A stretch of DNA of 64,000 nt from Daucus carota subsp. sativus (GCF_001625215.2 NC_030387.2:2508501-2572500), one strand, 5' to 3'; counted from the stretch's first letter, positions 35,881 to 48,832 are shown. A program made the numbers and translations. The notes: generated by a model from the sequence alone, not told the origin.

Positions 35881-36374
35881 TGGCATGATGGTATATGTTT
35901 TACAGGAGGTCGTCCTTGACAAGTAATTGTTAGCAACAATTATTCCGTACCTTTACAAAATCGCGGGATAATTATTATCGTCGATTGTCAAAAATCCGAA
36001 CATTTTTTATACGAGACTTCAATATTGTTTATGTACAATTTGATGTCTCTTGTTATTTGGATATTGATATAAAATATTTCAAGAATTTAAAATCATTGTA
36101 TAGTGATGTTTTTATGATACTCGTTAGCATCTGTTCTATATTAAATTCGATATATGTGAGAATCGAACCCAAGAACTCGGGGACGACAAACGGATATCTT
36201 TGCAAATGATTGATTTAGTTTCCATTCTGTATTGAAATTTGCAAATGAGAAGCATATCTTTTAGATATTTAACTTGGTTACCAAGGTATAGTTGAGTTTT
36301 ATTAGGATTAAGCAACTCCTTGTATAAATCAAACTCTTCTAATCCTTATCCCATTTTTCATTTTTTCTTCTTCG

Positions 36375-38128
36375 ATGGCTCTAACAAGAATACTTCGCCT
36401 CTCAAGTTCTCCTTCTCTACACCATTGTGGCCGCGCCTTCTCGACTGCTCTTAATCACATCCCTGTAGTTTTTCCTGACACGATTAATCGCGGCTCGAAA
36501 ACATGCAGCAAACGGTTAATTGGACCCTTTCTCCGAAATTTTTCTAGCTCCCCTGAGGTTTCGGATGAGTACTTGCAGAGTTCGGTTACTGAGGATTTAA
36601 TTTGCAGTGTCAAATCTCTTCGTAGGGACGTCGAGTCGTTGCGAACAGAAGTCATTTTACTGAGTGCAGCGGTTAGTTCAATTCAAAAATGTAATGCACG
36701 GAGTGTTGCAGGAGATAAAGATGATGGCAATGATTTTGTTGGCGACTCGAATGAGAAAGAGACCGCGAAGAAGAGTGATTTTTCTGAAGCAATGGCTACT
36801 CATTTTAATGCAAGATTTGTGATTAATCCAGAGAAAAAAGTGGTTGAAAATATGAGTGATTTTTCGTGCAACAGGGACGAGAAGGAGAAGAAGACCGAAA
36901 AAATAAGCGATTTCTCTGAGGCCATGGCTACTCACTTTAATACGAAAATTGTGATTAGTCAGGATGACAAGGCTGCAGAAAAGATGAGTGATGCCTCAGA
37001 GGCGATACGGATTCGTGACACCGGGGACAACAATGAGAAGCTCGCAGAAAAGACGAGTGGTTTTTCAGGGGAAATGCCGAAGAGTGATATTGAGGGAAAC
37101 AATGAGAATACCACAGAAAATTTACAGAAGAGTGATGCTGAGGAGTACAATAATGATACCGTTTCTAATTGCAAAGAAAAAGATCCGCTCCTTAAAAAAA
37201 TCGAATCAGAGATATCGCATGCTGAGGAATTCAGTCGTGTGTCTAGCCAGGTTTGTTATCGGTATCATGTTTTAATTAATTTAGTATCATTCATATTTGT
37301 TTTGTCGAATCCTGGAGTACTATGCTATAGTGTTTTGTCGATTCATGGAGTACTATGCTATAGTGTTTTGTCGATTCATGTTTGTTTGTTTGAGGTCCCT
37401 TAGATAAAAAAAGTTTTGCAATGTTCTCCTAGTAGTTTATATATTGTCTTTAAAATTTTCAATAAAAAAACGGTCTTCTTAGAACTTAACCCGTATAAAA
37501 TATCTTGAAACAATGTATAGTATCTATGTTTAACTCTACTGTTTAATCTCGCATCTGTAGGGTGTAAACTTTCCGGATGATTTCCCCTTCAACGTGGAGA
37601 ATGATATCCCAGGGTCCGATTCAATAACTTTGAAACGGCGGTACAAATCGAAAGATATTATTGTCCAAGCCGGCAAACCTTCTGTCTTCACTCCAATTAC
37701 CGCTGAGTACTATCAGTTTCATAAGAACATCAGTTTTAGGATGCCAATACATGTTGAAATCCGTTGTGCTAACTCCGAGGAGAACGACATTGCATTCGAC
37801 TGTGCTGCATACGGCACTGGATATTCAATCGAAAGTGTTTATAGCGGTGAATGTGTTTACACCAATAAGCTTGATTTTAGGTGAGTCTCATATTTTTTTG
37901 TGAGGTTTCAATATTGTGAAATGAATAGTGACCATTTTTGTGTGATCCAATCGCAGTGAACTGAACGACAGCCTGAAAACGGAATTCAGGAAGTATTTAG
38001 AGAACAGAGGAATCACGCCCAGCGCGGCCAATATCATATTCGGCTACATGCTGGACAAAGCCAACAGAGAAAAATTAAGGTCTTTATATAACTTGAAGAA
38101 GCTGTTGGAGGCAGGCAAAACATCTTAG
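36375..38128 (+). CDS. MAM33/p32-family mitochondrial acidic protein with repeated insert
   Basis: Mitochondrial glycoprotein (MAM33, human p32-like) family, acidic matrix proteins. Exons 36375-37250, 37561-37880 and 37957-38128 join in frame to 455 residues, against about 230-260 for most plant members. The N-terminus is Arg/Ser rich (MALTRILRLSSSPSLHHCGR), as in mitochondrial presequences. The family domain starts near residue 280 (EISHAEEF), with DFPFNVEN, TLKRRYKSKDI, IAFDCAAYGTGYSIE and, at the end, FRKYLENRGITPSAANIIF and LYNLKKLLEAGKTS. In between, about residues 130-270, is a low-complexity stretch with two copies of SDFSEAMATHFN and several looser E-K-x-S-D units. The reading frame is intact across these repeats. 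Intron 1 has a 33-bp tandem repeat near 37320-37385. Confidence 0.85.
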
Positions 38129-39832
38129 TTGCATGATCGTTTCATTGTTTTCGTATGTTCGTATAACTCTACCAATTTAGTTCCTTCTTTGCTGTCAGAT
38201 GAACTAAGTATGTATTATGTTCCGGTACTTATGCTCTTTTGGAGTTGCTCCCTGCTCTAGCACACCACTGCACTTCATGATGTCGTTATTATGTTGTTGA
38301 TCTTTTAAAATATCAACGTTTCAAAAGTTTAATGTATTATGATTTTATAGTTGGAAAACTATTTGATAAATGTAAAACGGTTTTTTCCAAGAGTATAGCG
38401 GTTCTTGACCATCATATTTCTTTAAAAAATTTATATTTCAATTTTTATGAGAATTTGTTACAGATTTTAATATCAAATGTCATCAAATATAATTTTTTTC
38501 AAATATTATAATTCAAAATATGTAAATATCAATAAATTACCAAACATAATATGACTTTTTCAATAGCATTCCTTTTCCTAGCACAACAATTTTCACTAAA
38601 CCTATATTTTAGAATATATAAAGTTGAATATATCTGGTTTTAAAGAATGAAAAAATCGACGTGCAGGCTGCATATATCACCGCAAAGGAAAATAATTGCA
38701 AATTTGACAATTGTTTATGGTCAGCACTCAGCACAACTGTACCAGGGATAGAAGGAAATCTTGCTCTTGTATTAAGAAAAATAGAAGAAACTAAAATGGA
38801 GACCGACCGTTCAAATTGTACGCACCGAGTCAGAAATGGGCTGCTAGTTTCTTCATTTTATGTGTTCCAACTGTTTCATCTTTTTTTAGTTGTCACAATT
38901 CTATTTTTATTAGTCAAATTAACTAATTTTTGACTGAGAATTATTGGTCACTTTTTCATTATTTTAAAAAATTAAAAATTATATTTTAAAGTAGATTAAA
39001 AGTTATCTCCGATGACATATTTTTTATATTTTATCAATTAATAAAATATTAATAAATTTCAGTCAAATTTTTGTCAATTTTACCGGCACAAACCCAAATA
39101 TGACAATTAAAAAAGGACCGAGGGAGTATTAATTACGCAAATGTCATTCGTTTTCTTAACAGTTAACAGTGGTCCATTCATAATTTAGACTTAAGAGTTT
39201 ATAATAATCTATTTTCTTTGCTGGACTAGCTGGCGCTCAATTCAATAGGAATGACTTTGTAAAATCGATATTTCTAGGAAGTAGTTGATGCAGCCAAATA
39301 TTTTTTAATTCAAATAGATTCATTAAATTTTGGTGTGATATGTTGTGACCTTAAACAATATTTTCATCCATTTATAGACAGTGGTTGATTTTTCAAAAGG
39401 GTATCCACAGTTGAAATTTTTAAACGTGTTGTAAAAGGTAGCCATTATTAGGAATAATTTCAATTAATTATTTTGATATCAATAAGTTTTGGTTGGGCCA
39501 AAAAAAATGTTTCATCTAAGAAAATTAGATCAATAATCAATCAAATTTAAAAAATAAGGTGGATGGATTAGAGCGTGTTGATCATAAAAAATATCTAAAT
39601 AAAAATAAAATCGATGACTTAAATATCAAATTATTTTGTTATCTGATTTTTCCTATCAGTCCTGAAATCTATCATAAAAGTTTATTATTTTGCTCAATAT
39701 TTTATATTATTTTATATCATAATGTAGAAGAAGACACGAGTTAATAAATGGTATCACACGTCTAACATGTCATGGTACACCACTACATTACAAGTTTACA
39801 ACCAGACAACTCCCATAAACCAGTAGAAAATA

Positions 39833-40113
39833 CTCCCTCCGTCCCTTCCATTTCTTTACACTTTCTTCTTTGGAGTGTCCCATCCAATTCTTTACATTTC
39901 AAAACTTACCAAAAATAGTAAATGGGTCCCACCACTTCTCCACTTTTCTTTCCTTTTCACACTACTTTTACTCCACTATCTTCTTTTTATACATTAGAAA
40001 TCAATGGGTCCCACCATTTCACCCACTTTTCTTTCTCTTTTTCACTACTTTATACATATTTCTTAACCTCCGTGCCCAACTCATTTGATAAGAAATGGGA
40101 GGGACGGAGGGAG
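39833..40113. mobile_element. Stowaway MITE
   Basis: CTCCCTCCGTCCCTTCCATT at the left and AAATGGGAGGGACGGAGGGAG at the right form near-perfect inverted ends flanked by TA. Length is about 281 bases. A decayed relative lies at about 25925-26181. Confidence 0.9.
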
Positions 40114-40353
40114 TATCAAACATAATCCTCTGATATCGAATAAAATACTGTAGTAACCTGCTAAATATTCAAACTAGGCGTGTTAGGTTTGGTCCGCGTC
40201 TACAGGACACAAAAAGAAAGAAGAATGAGTAGATCAAGATATGAACCGTTGTGTGTCTTTGACTCTCGCCACGCCACACCGACCATTTCTTTATTTGTCG
40301 AAAGATTTTTGGTCAAACTTTGATCTCCATGCTTATTGAGTTTTTTATACAAT

Positions 40354-40579
40354 ACTTTCTCTCTCCTCTCATTTATTTACACTTTTTATAGTATCCGATC
40401 AGCATTTTAGAATGAATATTACATATAATTTTACAATTTTCTTTTAAAAATTTAAATTATATATTTTTATTCACAAAAAAAAAATTAAAATAATTTATCA
40501 AAATATATTTTATAACATAACTAAAATGCATGCTGAGCTTCCGTCCCCAATGTAAACAGTTGAGGGGGACGTAGGAAGT
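40354..40579. mobile_element. Stowaway MITE, shorter subtype
   Basis: The left end reads CTTTCTCTCTCCTCTCATTT and the right end is AACAGTTGAGGGGGACGTAGG. Flanking TA is present at both sides. The same subtype leaves a right end at about 25014. Confidence 0.7.
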
Positions 40580-40912
40580 ATCATTCATCCTCATGTATCG
40601 TTTTCATTTATTCAACACATATTTAAATATTTTATTCATTTATTTCTAAATAAAATTTAAATGTTTAAATTCTACATAGAGAAAAAGTAATTTTAAGAAA
40701 ATTTATTATATTTTACAAGAATATTATAATTCGCGTAAACTTCCCTCCTCTAACTCACGACGAGAGGGAGAGAATTAAATGGTCCATTTCTAAGTTTTCA
40801 ATGGTCAACGTTCAATCCCATACAACGTTTTCATTATTTTTATTTGTTGTAGTAATCTCCTTGCTCAAGTTTCCTTGCTTGAACCGCGTAAGGCAACTAG
40901 CACAACTCACGT

Positions 40913-40920
40913 ATATATAT
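40913..40920 (+). promoter_or_regulatory. TATA-like element of U-box gene
   Basis: TATATATA about 95-100 bases before the U-box ATG at 41015, in a spacing usual for plant core promoters with a leader of about 70 bases. Confidence 0.45.
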
Positions 40921-41014
40921 TAACACAACCTCTTTATTGTACCATATTCTCATTTCATTCTAACACAACTTTATCTTATACCCAAAACAAAACAAAACAA
41001 AGGTTCGTAATAAT

Positions 41015-42349
41015 ATGATTTCCTCATGGAGAAAGAAGAGAGCTTCTCGGCAAGCGAACAAGAGAGACGGTTTGGATGACTTGTCGAATTTCGAGATTTC
41101 GATTCCGAGTCATTTCCGGTGCCCAATCTCGTTGGACTTGATGAAAGACCCCGTGACTTTGTCTAGCGGAATAACTTACGATCGGTGCAGCATTGAGACG
41201 TGGATTGAAGCTGGAAACAACACGTGTCCTACTACGAAACAAGCCTTGAACACGCTTGAGCCGACTCCTAATCACGCCTTGCGGAAAATGATACAAGATT
41301 GGTGCGTTGTGAATAAGTCGTATGGAATCGAGAGAATTCCGACGCCTAGGATCCCCTTGAGCTCGCATCAAGTCACGGAGATGCTTTCGAGGCTCGTGGC
41401 GGCGTGTAGAAGAGAGGAGGCCAGCGCGTGTGGGGAGGTGGTGGGGAGGATTAAGCGGTTGGCTAAGGAAAGTGAGAAGAATAAGCGATGTTTTGTCGCG
41501 AATGGGACAGTCGGCGTTTTAGCTTCGGTGTTTGAAACATTTTCGAAAACAAATTTTGATAAAAATGCTCTAGTTTTGGAGGAGGTTTTGTTAGTTATTT
41601 CGATGATGACGCCTTTAGATGGAGAGGCTAAGTCTTTTCTCGGATCAAATTCTTCGTTGAATTGCATGGTGCGGTTTTTAAGCGGTGGAGATTTATCGGT
41701 TCGAACAAATTCTGTATTAGTACTAAAACATGTTTTATCAACCGATCAGAAGAAAATGGAGGAGTTCGCGAAAATTGAAGGGTCTTTGGAAGGACTAGTG
41801 AAGCTAATCGAAGAGCCTGTCTCTACTACAACTACGAAAGCTTCTCTGATAATAATTTACTACATGGTTTCGACTTCATCGTCTAGTAGATCCGTCGAGA
41901 AGATTGTAACAAGATTTACTGACATGGGGTTAGTCGAAAGACTACTAGAAATGCTCATGGATTGCGAAAAAAGCATATGTGAGAAAGCACTGGGTGTTTT
42001 GGACGGCTTGTGTTTGTACAAGCAAGGAAGAGAAAAGGCCTATGCTAATGCACTAACAATGCCTGTTCTGGTCAAGAAGATCCTCCGGGTTTCGGACCTG
42101 GCTACAGAGTTCTCAGTGTCGATCGTCTGGAAGCTGAGCAAGAATGAGAAAAGGGAGGATGGAGGAGTTATTGTTGAAGCTCTTCAAGTAGGGGCTTTTC
42201 AGAAGCTACTTCTATTGTTGCAGTTCGGTTGCAGTGACAGGATCAAAGGCAAGGCCACGGACTTATTGAAAATGTTGAATCTTCACAGGGAGAAGCTGGA
42301 GGAGTGTATTGATTCGATGGATTTTAAAAATCTCAAGCGCCCTTCTTAA
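41015..42349 (+). CDS. PUB21: U-box/ARM E3 ubiquitin ligase (PUB20/PUB21-like)
   Basis: Plant U-box ubiquitin ligase that recruits E2 enzymes and binds targets through armadillo repeats; this subgroup is usually cytosolic and stress-linked. It is a single 444-residue exon, intronless like its Arabidopsis relatives. The U-box is about residues 29-105: SIPSHFRCPISLDLMKDPVT, SGITYDRCSIETWIEAG and TCPTTKQ, then PNHALRKMIQDWC. A linker IERIPTPRIPLSSHQV is a strong PUB20-23-type signature. Residues 125-435 are helical, Leu-rich armadillo-like repeats including CEKALGVLDGLC and LVKKILRVSD. The start is the first ATG after the TATA-like element, close to the U-box as in relatives. The symbol is by subgroup; PUB20 versus PUB21 is not resolved. 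Confidence 0.92.
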   Translation: MISSWRKKRASRQANKRDGLDDLSNFEISIPSHFRCPISLDLMKDPVTLSSGITYDRCSIETWIEAGNNTCPTTKQALNTLEPTPNHALRKMIQDWCVVNKSYGIERIPTPRIPLSSHQVTEMLSRLVAACRREEASACGEVVGRIKRLAKESEKNKRCFVANGTVGVLASVFETFSKTNFDKNALVLEEVLLVISMMTPLDGEAKSFLGSNSSLNCMVRFLSGGDLSVRTNSVLVLKHVLSTDQKKMEEFAKIEGSLEGLVKLIEEPVSTTTTKASLIIIYYMVSTSSSSRSVEKIVTRFTDMGLVERLLEMLMDCEKSICEKALGVLDGLCLYKQGREKAYANALTMPVLVKKILRVSDLATEFSVSIVWKLSKNEKREDGGVIVEALQVGAFQKLLLLLQFGCSDRIKGKATDLLKMLNLHREKLEECIDSMDFKNLKRPS

Positions 42350-44907
42350 TTCAAAAGAAGGCTCATTATGCGCGTATCATTGAACTCATGTAATTTTTTC
42401 GTAGGTTCATATTGATAGAACTGATTTTTTACTTGTACAAAGTACAAACTATACACAATTTATAAGTACATTACTTATACAACATCATTTTTTTCAGTTC
42501 TGCTCAAGGTAATTGATCTAGAACCACAACACAGATTCTTGATAATTTTAACGTTAAAAGGAATCATAACGATTAGTTTGTTTTCGGGGAAAGAGGGATT
42601 TAAGGCAGTGGATTATGAATCCTACTAGTGACTAGACTTCACAGGGCTTCGTGTTCATGTATATCTAGATATGTGGATCCTCGTCAAGATGATATGGATC
42701 AACCCTGAAGTGTAGATCTTTCAATTCAGAATAGGTTGCTGGGATGGCTGGCTGATGCATCACTTTCTTCCTTCTTGTGTTGATGAAATAATTATTTTCG
42801 TCAACCATTTTTGCTCAAAATCATTAATGGCCCATTTGGAACTTGGATTTCATTTGAAATTCTGGATTTGATAAAATAGTTTGTTTGGGAATTTGGATTT
42901 CATTTGAAATCCAGACATTCAAATGTTAGTATATAAACCTAAGAATTTGAAACGACAACTCAAATCCCGTCATTTGAAATGAAATGCATGTTTTCAGACG
43001 CGCTCTAAAAGTATTTTGGAAAGTAAATACAGTATGTCACTGTAATTTATAATTTGGAAACATTAAAATGATGATTATACGGACTAAATAGATTATTTTC
43101 TTGAATCTTGATGATAAACATTTCGGACAACTTTGTGGCTTTTCTTAGTAATTCATGTCTTAGACATTATTAAAGTTTATACAGAACATTCAAATACTGG
43201 TTGTTCTATCTTGACCTGCTTTATCTGTTCCAACATTTCAAGGTCTCGGACACGTTTATGATCTTCGGCTATTCTATTGTGCTCCAGGACAGTGATTAGT
43301 TTTGTTTGTTCCACCTCAATATTCCTTCTTCTGATATAGCAGTGCTTTTGCCGCCCACAATGAAACAGTACCATGTACATGCGAATATGCGATTATGCGA
43401 ACAACTATTGCTCGGTTATGGTAATCTTACCAATGGCCTTGTGTCAAGAACAAAACCTGTTCAGGGAAGATGAGACTAGGCATCAATTATGCCATCTCCA
43501 GCTTGTAAATCAGTAAAGGACCAAGACCAGGGATATGAATCCAAATAATAATAAAAAAATCAGATCAGGACCCCATGAGATCAGTTATTTTAAAGAGACC
43601 TGCAGAACCGAAGGCATCCCATGAATTAATAATATATCTTAGTCTTCGTAACATATTAAAAGAGACGTATAAAAGAGGACGAAGGAGTATTCCGTGACAA
43701 ATCTACTTAGGTGAAAATTAAATGTTTGTGTTTTAACATGGTTATGGTTTTTATTAAAAAAAAAAAACATGGTTATGGTTTTTATTAAAAAAAAAAAACA
43801 TGGTTATGGTTTGGAACATATATAGAAAGGGTGTTATGGTTATGATTATGGTGGTGTTTTTCTTTAATTTTTTTCCAGAAATCAATCGTACTAAATTATT
43901 TGTCTTGTTCTATATCCGTTAGGTTAACTTATATGTGCTCTCTTCTATCTGCATTCTGCGCCGAATGTTGGAATGGAATTGGGGCTCTCCTTATGCGTAT
44001 TTCTGTCGCTATGTTACGAATTATGTTTTTATTTATTTTTTCCTCCTGGGATCCCATCAACCCATCCGCCCATCTCTTCAGATGGGCCTTATTACCAATA
44101 GTTAACGTTGAGGCCCAACACTTTAGTGAGCATTAAAAACCATATAAGAAGATCTTCTAATCAATTAAACTCATTGCACCAAGACAAACTCCTGTCCTTT
44201 AAATTCTCACTGTTCTCCGTCAATTAATTTTTTCTCCTTTTGTAGCTAGGCTTTTCTTGACTTGTCCAATGCTTGTTCTTGTTCTAAATTTTAGTTTCAG
44301 TTATAACGTGTGCAACAATAGTTGTTACATATTCAGTGAGGTTACGTTCATCAACTAAAGATGTGTTTAACTTTTGTTGAGACTTTCTTAACTTTAATTG
44401 CATGTTTGTTGAGAATTTCTTAATTTTAGTTGAATATCTGTCATCTTTAAAGTACCTCACATTACAGTAGATGGAGGATCTCGAAAAAGTAAGATTATGT
44501 TCATAAACTAAAAACGTGTTAGATCGTGTTTTGCTTTTGTTGAGAGTTTCTCAAACTTTAATTAAATATCTATTATGTTTATAGTACAATCGAGCTATAG
44601 GTTAGTCGAGTTAATTAAAGATGGAGGATCTCGAGAACATGTTCACGTAAATTAAAGACATGATAGATCATATTTGTTTTTATGAAGAATTTCTCAAATT
44701 TTAATCGAATGTTTGTCATGTTTAAAGTATTTCGCTATACAGTTGAGATAAAGACGGAGGATATCAAATGATTTCCACAATTTCCTGAAAGGCGACTCCT
44801 CTTATATTGGGAAATCTACCTGTAGAGCTAGTCTTGAGATTCTTATCGAATGAAAGAACATATACAGCGGGTCTTATCATCTTTTATTTGGCAACGCCGT
44901 GCGCTAA
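42350..44907. other. Intergenic stretch
   Basis: A foldback hAT-like remnant with repeated GATTTCATTTGAAAT blocks lies near 42825-43010. Three tandem copies of a 31-base unit (ACATGGTTATGGTTTTTATT plus poly-A) run from 43736 to about 43815. A 67-codon minus-strand frame at 43177-43380 (NIEVEQTKLITVLEHNRIAE) looks compositionally coding but has no recognised family or partner exon. Nothing else is supported. Confidence 0.45.
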
Positions 44908-45302
44908 GAGCATCTCCAACGGCGTTGGCTATAATCGTTGGCTAAATTGGACCTGTAAGACATTATGTAAAATTTGCTGAACCTGTAGGACATTTTGCTT
45001 CAATGGTACTGGCTATATTGGCTGGCTATAATTTAAAAATAGTATGTTATTAATATTTTAAATTATTAAAATAGAATATATTAGTTCAATATGGTAATAA
45101 ATGATGTACAATCTTCCTACAGATTTTCTTACAGACCTGTAGAGGTTCGACAAATTTAGCCATCCATAGGAGGTTGGCTAAATTTATAGATAACAGCTGA
45201 TCATGGTTGGAGTTCAGTTTTTGAAGCTGTTGGCTATATCTTTTTATTTTAAGTATGCCAACTCATTTTTTAGCCAAGGGGTTTAGATGGTTGGAGATAC
45301 TC
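44908..45302. mobile_element. PIF/Harbinger MITE, copy 1
   Basis: Ends GAGCATCTCCAAC and the inverted GTTGGAGATACTC are flanked by TAA on both sides (44905-44907 and 45303-45305). It is 395 bases, exactly the length of the copy at 52802-53196, and highly similar to it throughout. The TTA/TAA target duplication is typical of PIF/Harbinger elements. Confidence 0.88.
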
Positions 45303-45344
45303 TAAATACCTGGTCATAGTTCATGTATGACATTAACGATCTTG

Positions 45345-45707
45345 GAGCAACTCCAATAGCTTAGCTATTTGGAGTCTTAAACCAAAATATAAGGTATATA
45401 AGAAAATAATCTACTCCAATAGTATCCTAGTGATTCCCTAAATCACTAAGATCTATTAGCCATGCCTTATCTTTAGTTAACCTCGATCCTCTCCCAAATC
45501 TTATTTTATAATAAATTTTGAAAACAAACATGTTCTCTCTCTTCACCTATTGTAATAATGGTAACTTTTAATAATAAAATAGTATATAAGAAATGAATAT
45601 AAGGAATATTGTTGGAGTTGAGAATAGCTATTATTATCTTAAATCATTATGATCCAATATTTTATATTATATTTAAGGAATGTGCTAAGATGCTGGTGGA
45701 GTTGCTC
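45345..45707. mobile_element. Harbinger-like MITE, second family
   Basis: GAGCAACTCCAATAGC at the left and GGTGGAGTTGCTC at the right form inverted ends. TTA follows the right end and TTG precedes the left, an imperfect 3-bp duplication. The interior is different from the copy-1 family. Confidence 0.65.
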
Positions 45708-47334
45708 TTAGCCCCTTAGTTTGGAAATCATAGAAAATATTTATGAGGATTTTTAATTGAAGATCGAACATATGAGAAAATCAATTATGACCCTGTTTAA
45801 TTTATCTTATTTTTCAAAATTGAGTTGTAACTTATTTTTGTGATTGAGGAAGGTCAAACGGCTGTTAAGATTTCATACTTGATGTAAATATATGAATTCT
45901 TTTTCTTAAAATAAGTTCTTATTATCATCAGACAAACATACCCGGTATCTTGCACATCTGCTCATAATTCTAAGATTGATTTTCCTCAGGCTTGCAACTT
46001 AAAAGCCGAAAAATCACCCTCAAATCTTCATTCCGAATCCCTAGCGATGGCTTTGTTGCACATAACTTTTTTATTTGATCTGGCTCTAGACGAGTCAATC
46101 GTATGCAACAACGAATTTTACTATGAGAGTTTACAATACTGTACACAACAAAAATGCAACACAATTATTCACATTTAATCATCTAAATTGTTTTGTCATT
46201 CTAAATAATACTCCCTCTGTCCCATAATTTTTGGTTTGTTTGACTTTTGATGGTTAAATTGACCAAACTTTGACCACAAATTACATATATAATATGATTA
46301 AGAACAATCATAAAAATTATAACATTAAAAAATATATTTTACGTAATAAAATTATGCATATTTTATAGAATCACATGTAATTTGTAATCAAAGTTTTGTC
46401 AGTTTGAACATAAAAAATCAAACAAGCCAAGAATTATGGGAAGGATGGAGTAAATATCTGACAAAGCCTGGGGCCTTGCAAGAATGCAAGTTATATCCAG
46501 TGCATATTTGCAACTAAAGTTTGCAAAGGTGGAATAATTATTTATCGCCGATTGTTAAGTGGTTCTTCTTTATTTTTGTTCCATGATATAATGATATGGT
46601 AAATAACTTGTCATGAGATATGATGAGGATGGCGATCCAAATAGTTTGCTCTTTTCAAGCAAACAAGGCAGGATTCTACAATGTATGATGGAGAAAATTA
46701 ATCAAATTTTTAGTTAAAAATGAGAAGCAATTTAATTTATTTTAGACCGTAACCAACATTCGAAGATTGGAGATATTTAATTTAAGTCCCAATTATTCCA
46801 AAATCTTGGTTCTGCGTTTATAGGAAAAGGTTCAGATGAGGATATAAGCAGCAGGGAGGATTAATAGAAAATGCTACGGAAAAGTATAATTGAAATGTTT
46901 ACTTTGAAATTTAGGGTTCTGCAACAAAACTTTAGTGATTGCATGATTCTATTTTAACCATTGATTCTCTCTTAAGCGTGACTCTATTTTAATCATTGAT
47001 TCTCTCTTAAGCGTGACCCTAGTAATATGTTGTCAATGAAAGTTGAATAGCCAGTAGTGCTTACATCAGAAAAATTTAACCTGGCAAAAAAATGCACTTG
47101 AAGTTTGAAAGAGTGATACTGAGACTTAAAAGGAGTTCCTCAGCAAAAGACAGCCAGCTATAGAAGTCTCAATATTCACGTATTTTTGCCGGAATTAATC
47201 CATATCAAATAACTAAAATAGAAACATTTTGTATTGTTATAACGTTCGTCGCAGTGAGATGGAATTCAGGTCACTAGAAAATAATAAAAAACATAGCCGC
47301 GAAACAACCCAATGAATCGGATGAGTCAAATAAG
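45708..47334. other. Intergenic stretch
   Basis: Apart from the Stowaway listed separately, there is a two-copy repeat of about 40 bases near 46945-47025 (ATTGATTCTCTCTTAAGCGTGA). No gene is seen. Confidence 0.45.
46211..46450. mobile_element. Stowaway MITE
   Basis: CTCCCTCTGTCCCATAATTT at the left and AATTATGGGAAGGATGGAG at the right are inverted ends flanked by TA, with TTTGACTTTTGATGG and related foldback blocks inside. Confidence 0.85.
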
Positions 47335-48034
47335 TTACAACGATGATTCAATATTAAATATTTATTTAAGTGAGCCGTCAAGGCTCGCATATTCTATTTT
47401 GTTTTGAGTAGCAACCACATACGACTGTCAAATTCTTCAGAGTGAGATCTAACTGGCATATCTGAGAATAGAAATGTGGGCAGTCAATATGGAACCTTCA
47501 TACTGGTAATAGAAAAATGTATTTTCAAGTGCACTTTGAAGAAATATAATCTGACTATCATTTATATCAGAAAACAACTGAACTGAAAACTAAAACTATG
47601 GTGGGTTGGGTGTGAGCAAGGAGCCGCCGTCCGCCCATGCGAAAAGTTTGAAACATGTGTGCATGCTTCATACTATAGTTTTGCATGCATCTTAACAAAT
47701 ACTACCTCTTCCAGCTTATTATATACGTGGTCATATCGTTTGTAACTCCATGTGAGTATGATATTATTGGTGTGGACTGTGTCCAAGTCTGTACATTGTT
47801 TTCGCCCTTCCTCTAATCGGCCTCACTAATGAAGTTTTTTGGATGTTTATATTCAATAAATCATTTTTTATCTTTACGATGTGTTATTGTCGGAAAGACA
47901 TTCGACACGAGTAGTCCAAGAGCCTATGTCGTCACACAACTGCAGCCTGCAACCCCAAAATCAACTTCTTAACCACCGACTGTGATACCATTCATTGGAC
48001 CGCCAACATTCGTTAACTCCACATTAGTATGATA

Positions 48035-48283
48035 CTCCCTCCGTTTCAAATTAGATGCCCACTTTTAAAAAATCACACAGTTTAAGAAAAGTGAATGTTT
48101 ATAAATTAATTACATTAAATGATCATATAATATATCGAATGAGATTCTAGGAAATATAAATTAAAGATATGTGGAGTAGAATCGACTTTGGAAATATGAT
48201 TTTGCATTGAAAGTTGAAGTGGACAAATCATTTGAAACTAATTTTTTTCTTGAAAGTGGACATGTAAATTGAAGCGGAAGGAG
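48035..48283. mobile_element. Stowaway-like MITE in copy A upstream region
   Basis: CTCCCTCCGTTTCAAATTAG at the left and AATTGAAGCGGAAGGAG at the right are flanked by TA. The interior folds back over GTGGACAAATCATTTGAAAC. I found no matching element in the upstream region of CYP71 copy B. Confidence 0.75.
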
Positions 48284-48704
48284 TATTGTCAGTTCTGGGG
48301 TCCAAGCCTGCACGGATTTCTTTTCGGACTCCCCCAAAAAATTTCATACTAATGGAGTTATTTGGCTACTTATATTTAAGAGAAATTTTCTTCTCAAAAG
48401 TTTATATAACTGTTACGTTCACTCTCCTTTACCTTTTACATGTTCATTTTAAAAAAAAATATTTCTGTTTAAATGTTCATTTACGTTTTTAAATTAAATT
48501 TAATGATAAATTTTTAAATTTATCTCCATAATTTTTATTTTCAAAACTTGACTCATCTAAAACTTAGTTGAATTAGCATTTTCAAGACATTAGTTAAAGA
48601 TATTCAAAGAGAAAATTTAATTCAATGATGTTCTGTTATGCTTATAGTCTAAAGATCTACTGAATAAAATAATTTTATACTTTGTTCTAGTTTATACGAA
48701 CAGA

Positions 48705-48832
48705 TCGCCGCGCTTAGTGCGGTTTACCTTGGTTCACGTAGTTTGCAGGCTATTGCGTGAGCTCGTGGGTTTACCCAGTGCGCACCCGAAGGGTAGCTGC
48801 TGCGGGTTCCTACGTTAAAAAAAAAAAAGAAA
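48705..48832 (+). mobile_element. SINE-like 3' fragment with poly-A tail
   Basis: GC-rich sequence CCGCGCTTAGTGCGG, GTGGGTTTACCCAGTGCGC and GGTAGCTGCTGCGGGTTCC ends in a run of 12 A. This composition and ending resemble tRNA-derived plant SINE bodies. No target duplication was found, so it may be truncated. Confidence 0.5.

Larger units (their letters stand above)
38129..40990. other. Intergenic stretch with Stowaway elements
   Basis: A Stowaway right end (GGACCGAGGGAGTA) closes near 39129, its left part decayed from about 38870. Two further elements are listed separately. A short open frame at 38661-38933 (AAYITAKENNCKFDNCLW) follows an acceptor-like GTGCAG but matches nothing I recognise and has no partner exon. 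Confidence 0.5.

Noticed and set aside
38661-38933. 90-codon frame after an acceptor-like site
   Set aside because: No upstream exon and no family match, and its end runs into a decayed Stowaway; not supported as a gene.
43177-43380. 67-codon minus-strand frame with coding-like composition
   Set aside because: No family recognised, no splice partner and no promoter signal; mentioned only in the intergenic entry.
43736-43815. Three 31-base repeats as a CRISPR-like array
   Set aside because: The units are directly adjacent with poly-A and no unique spacers, in a plant nuclear genome; a simple tandem repeat.
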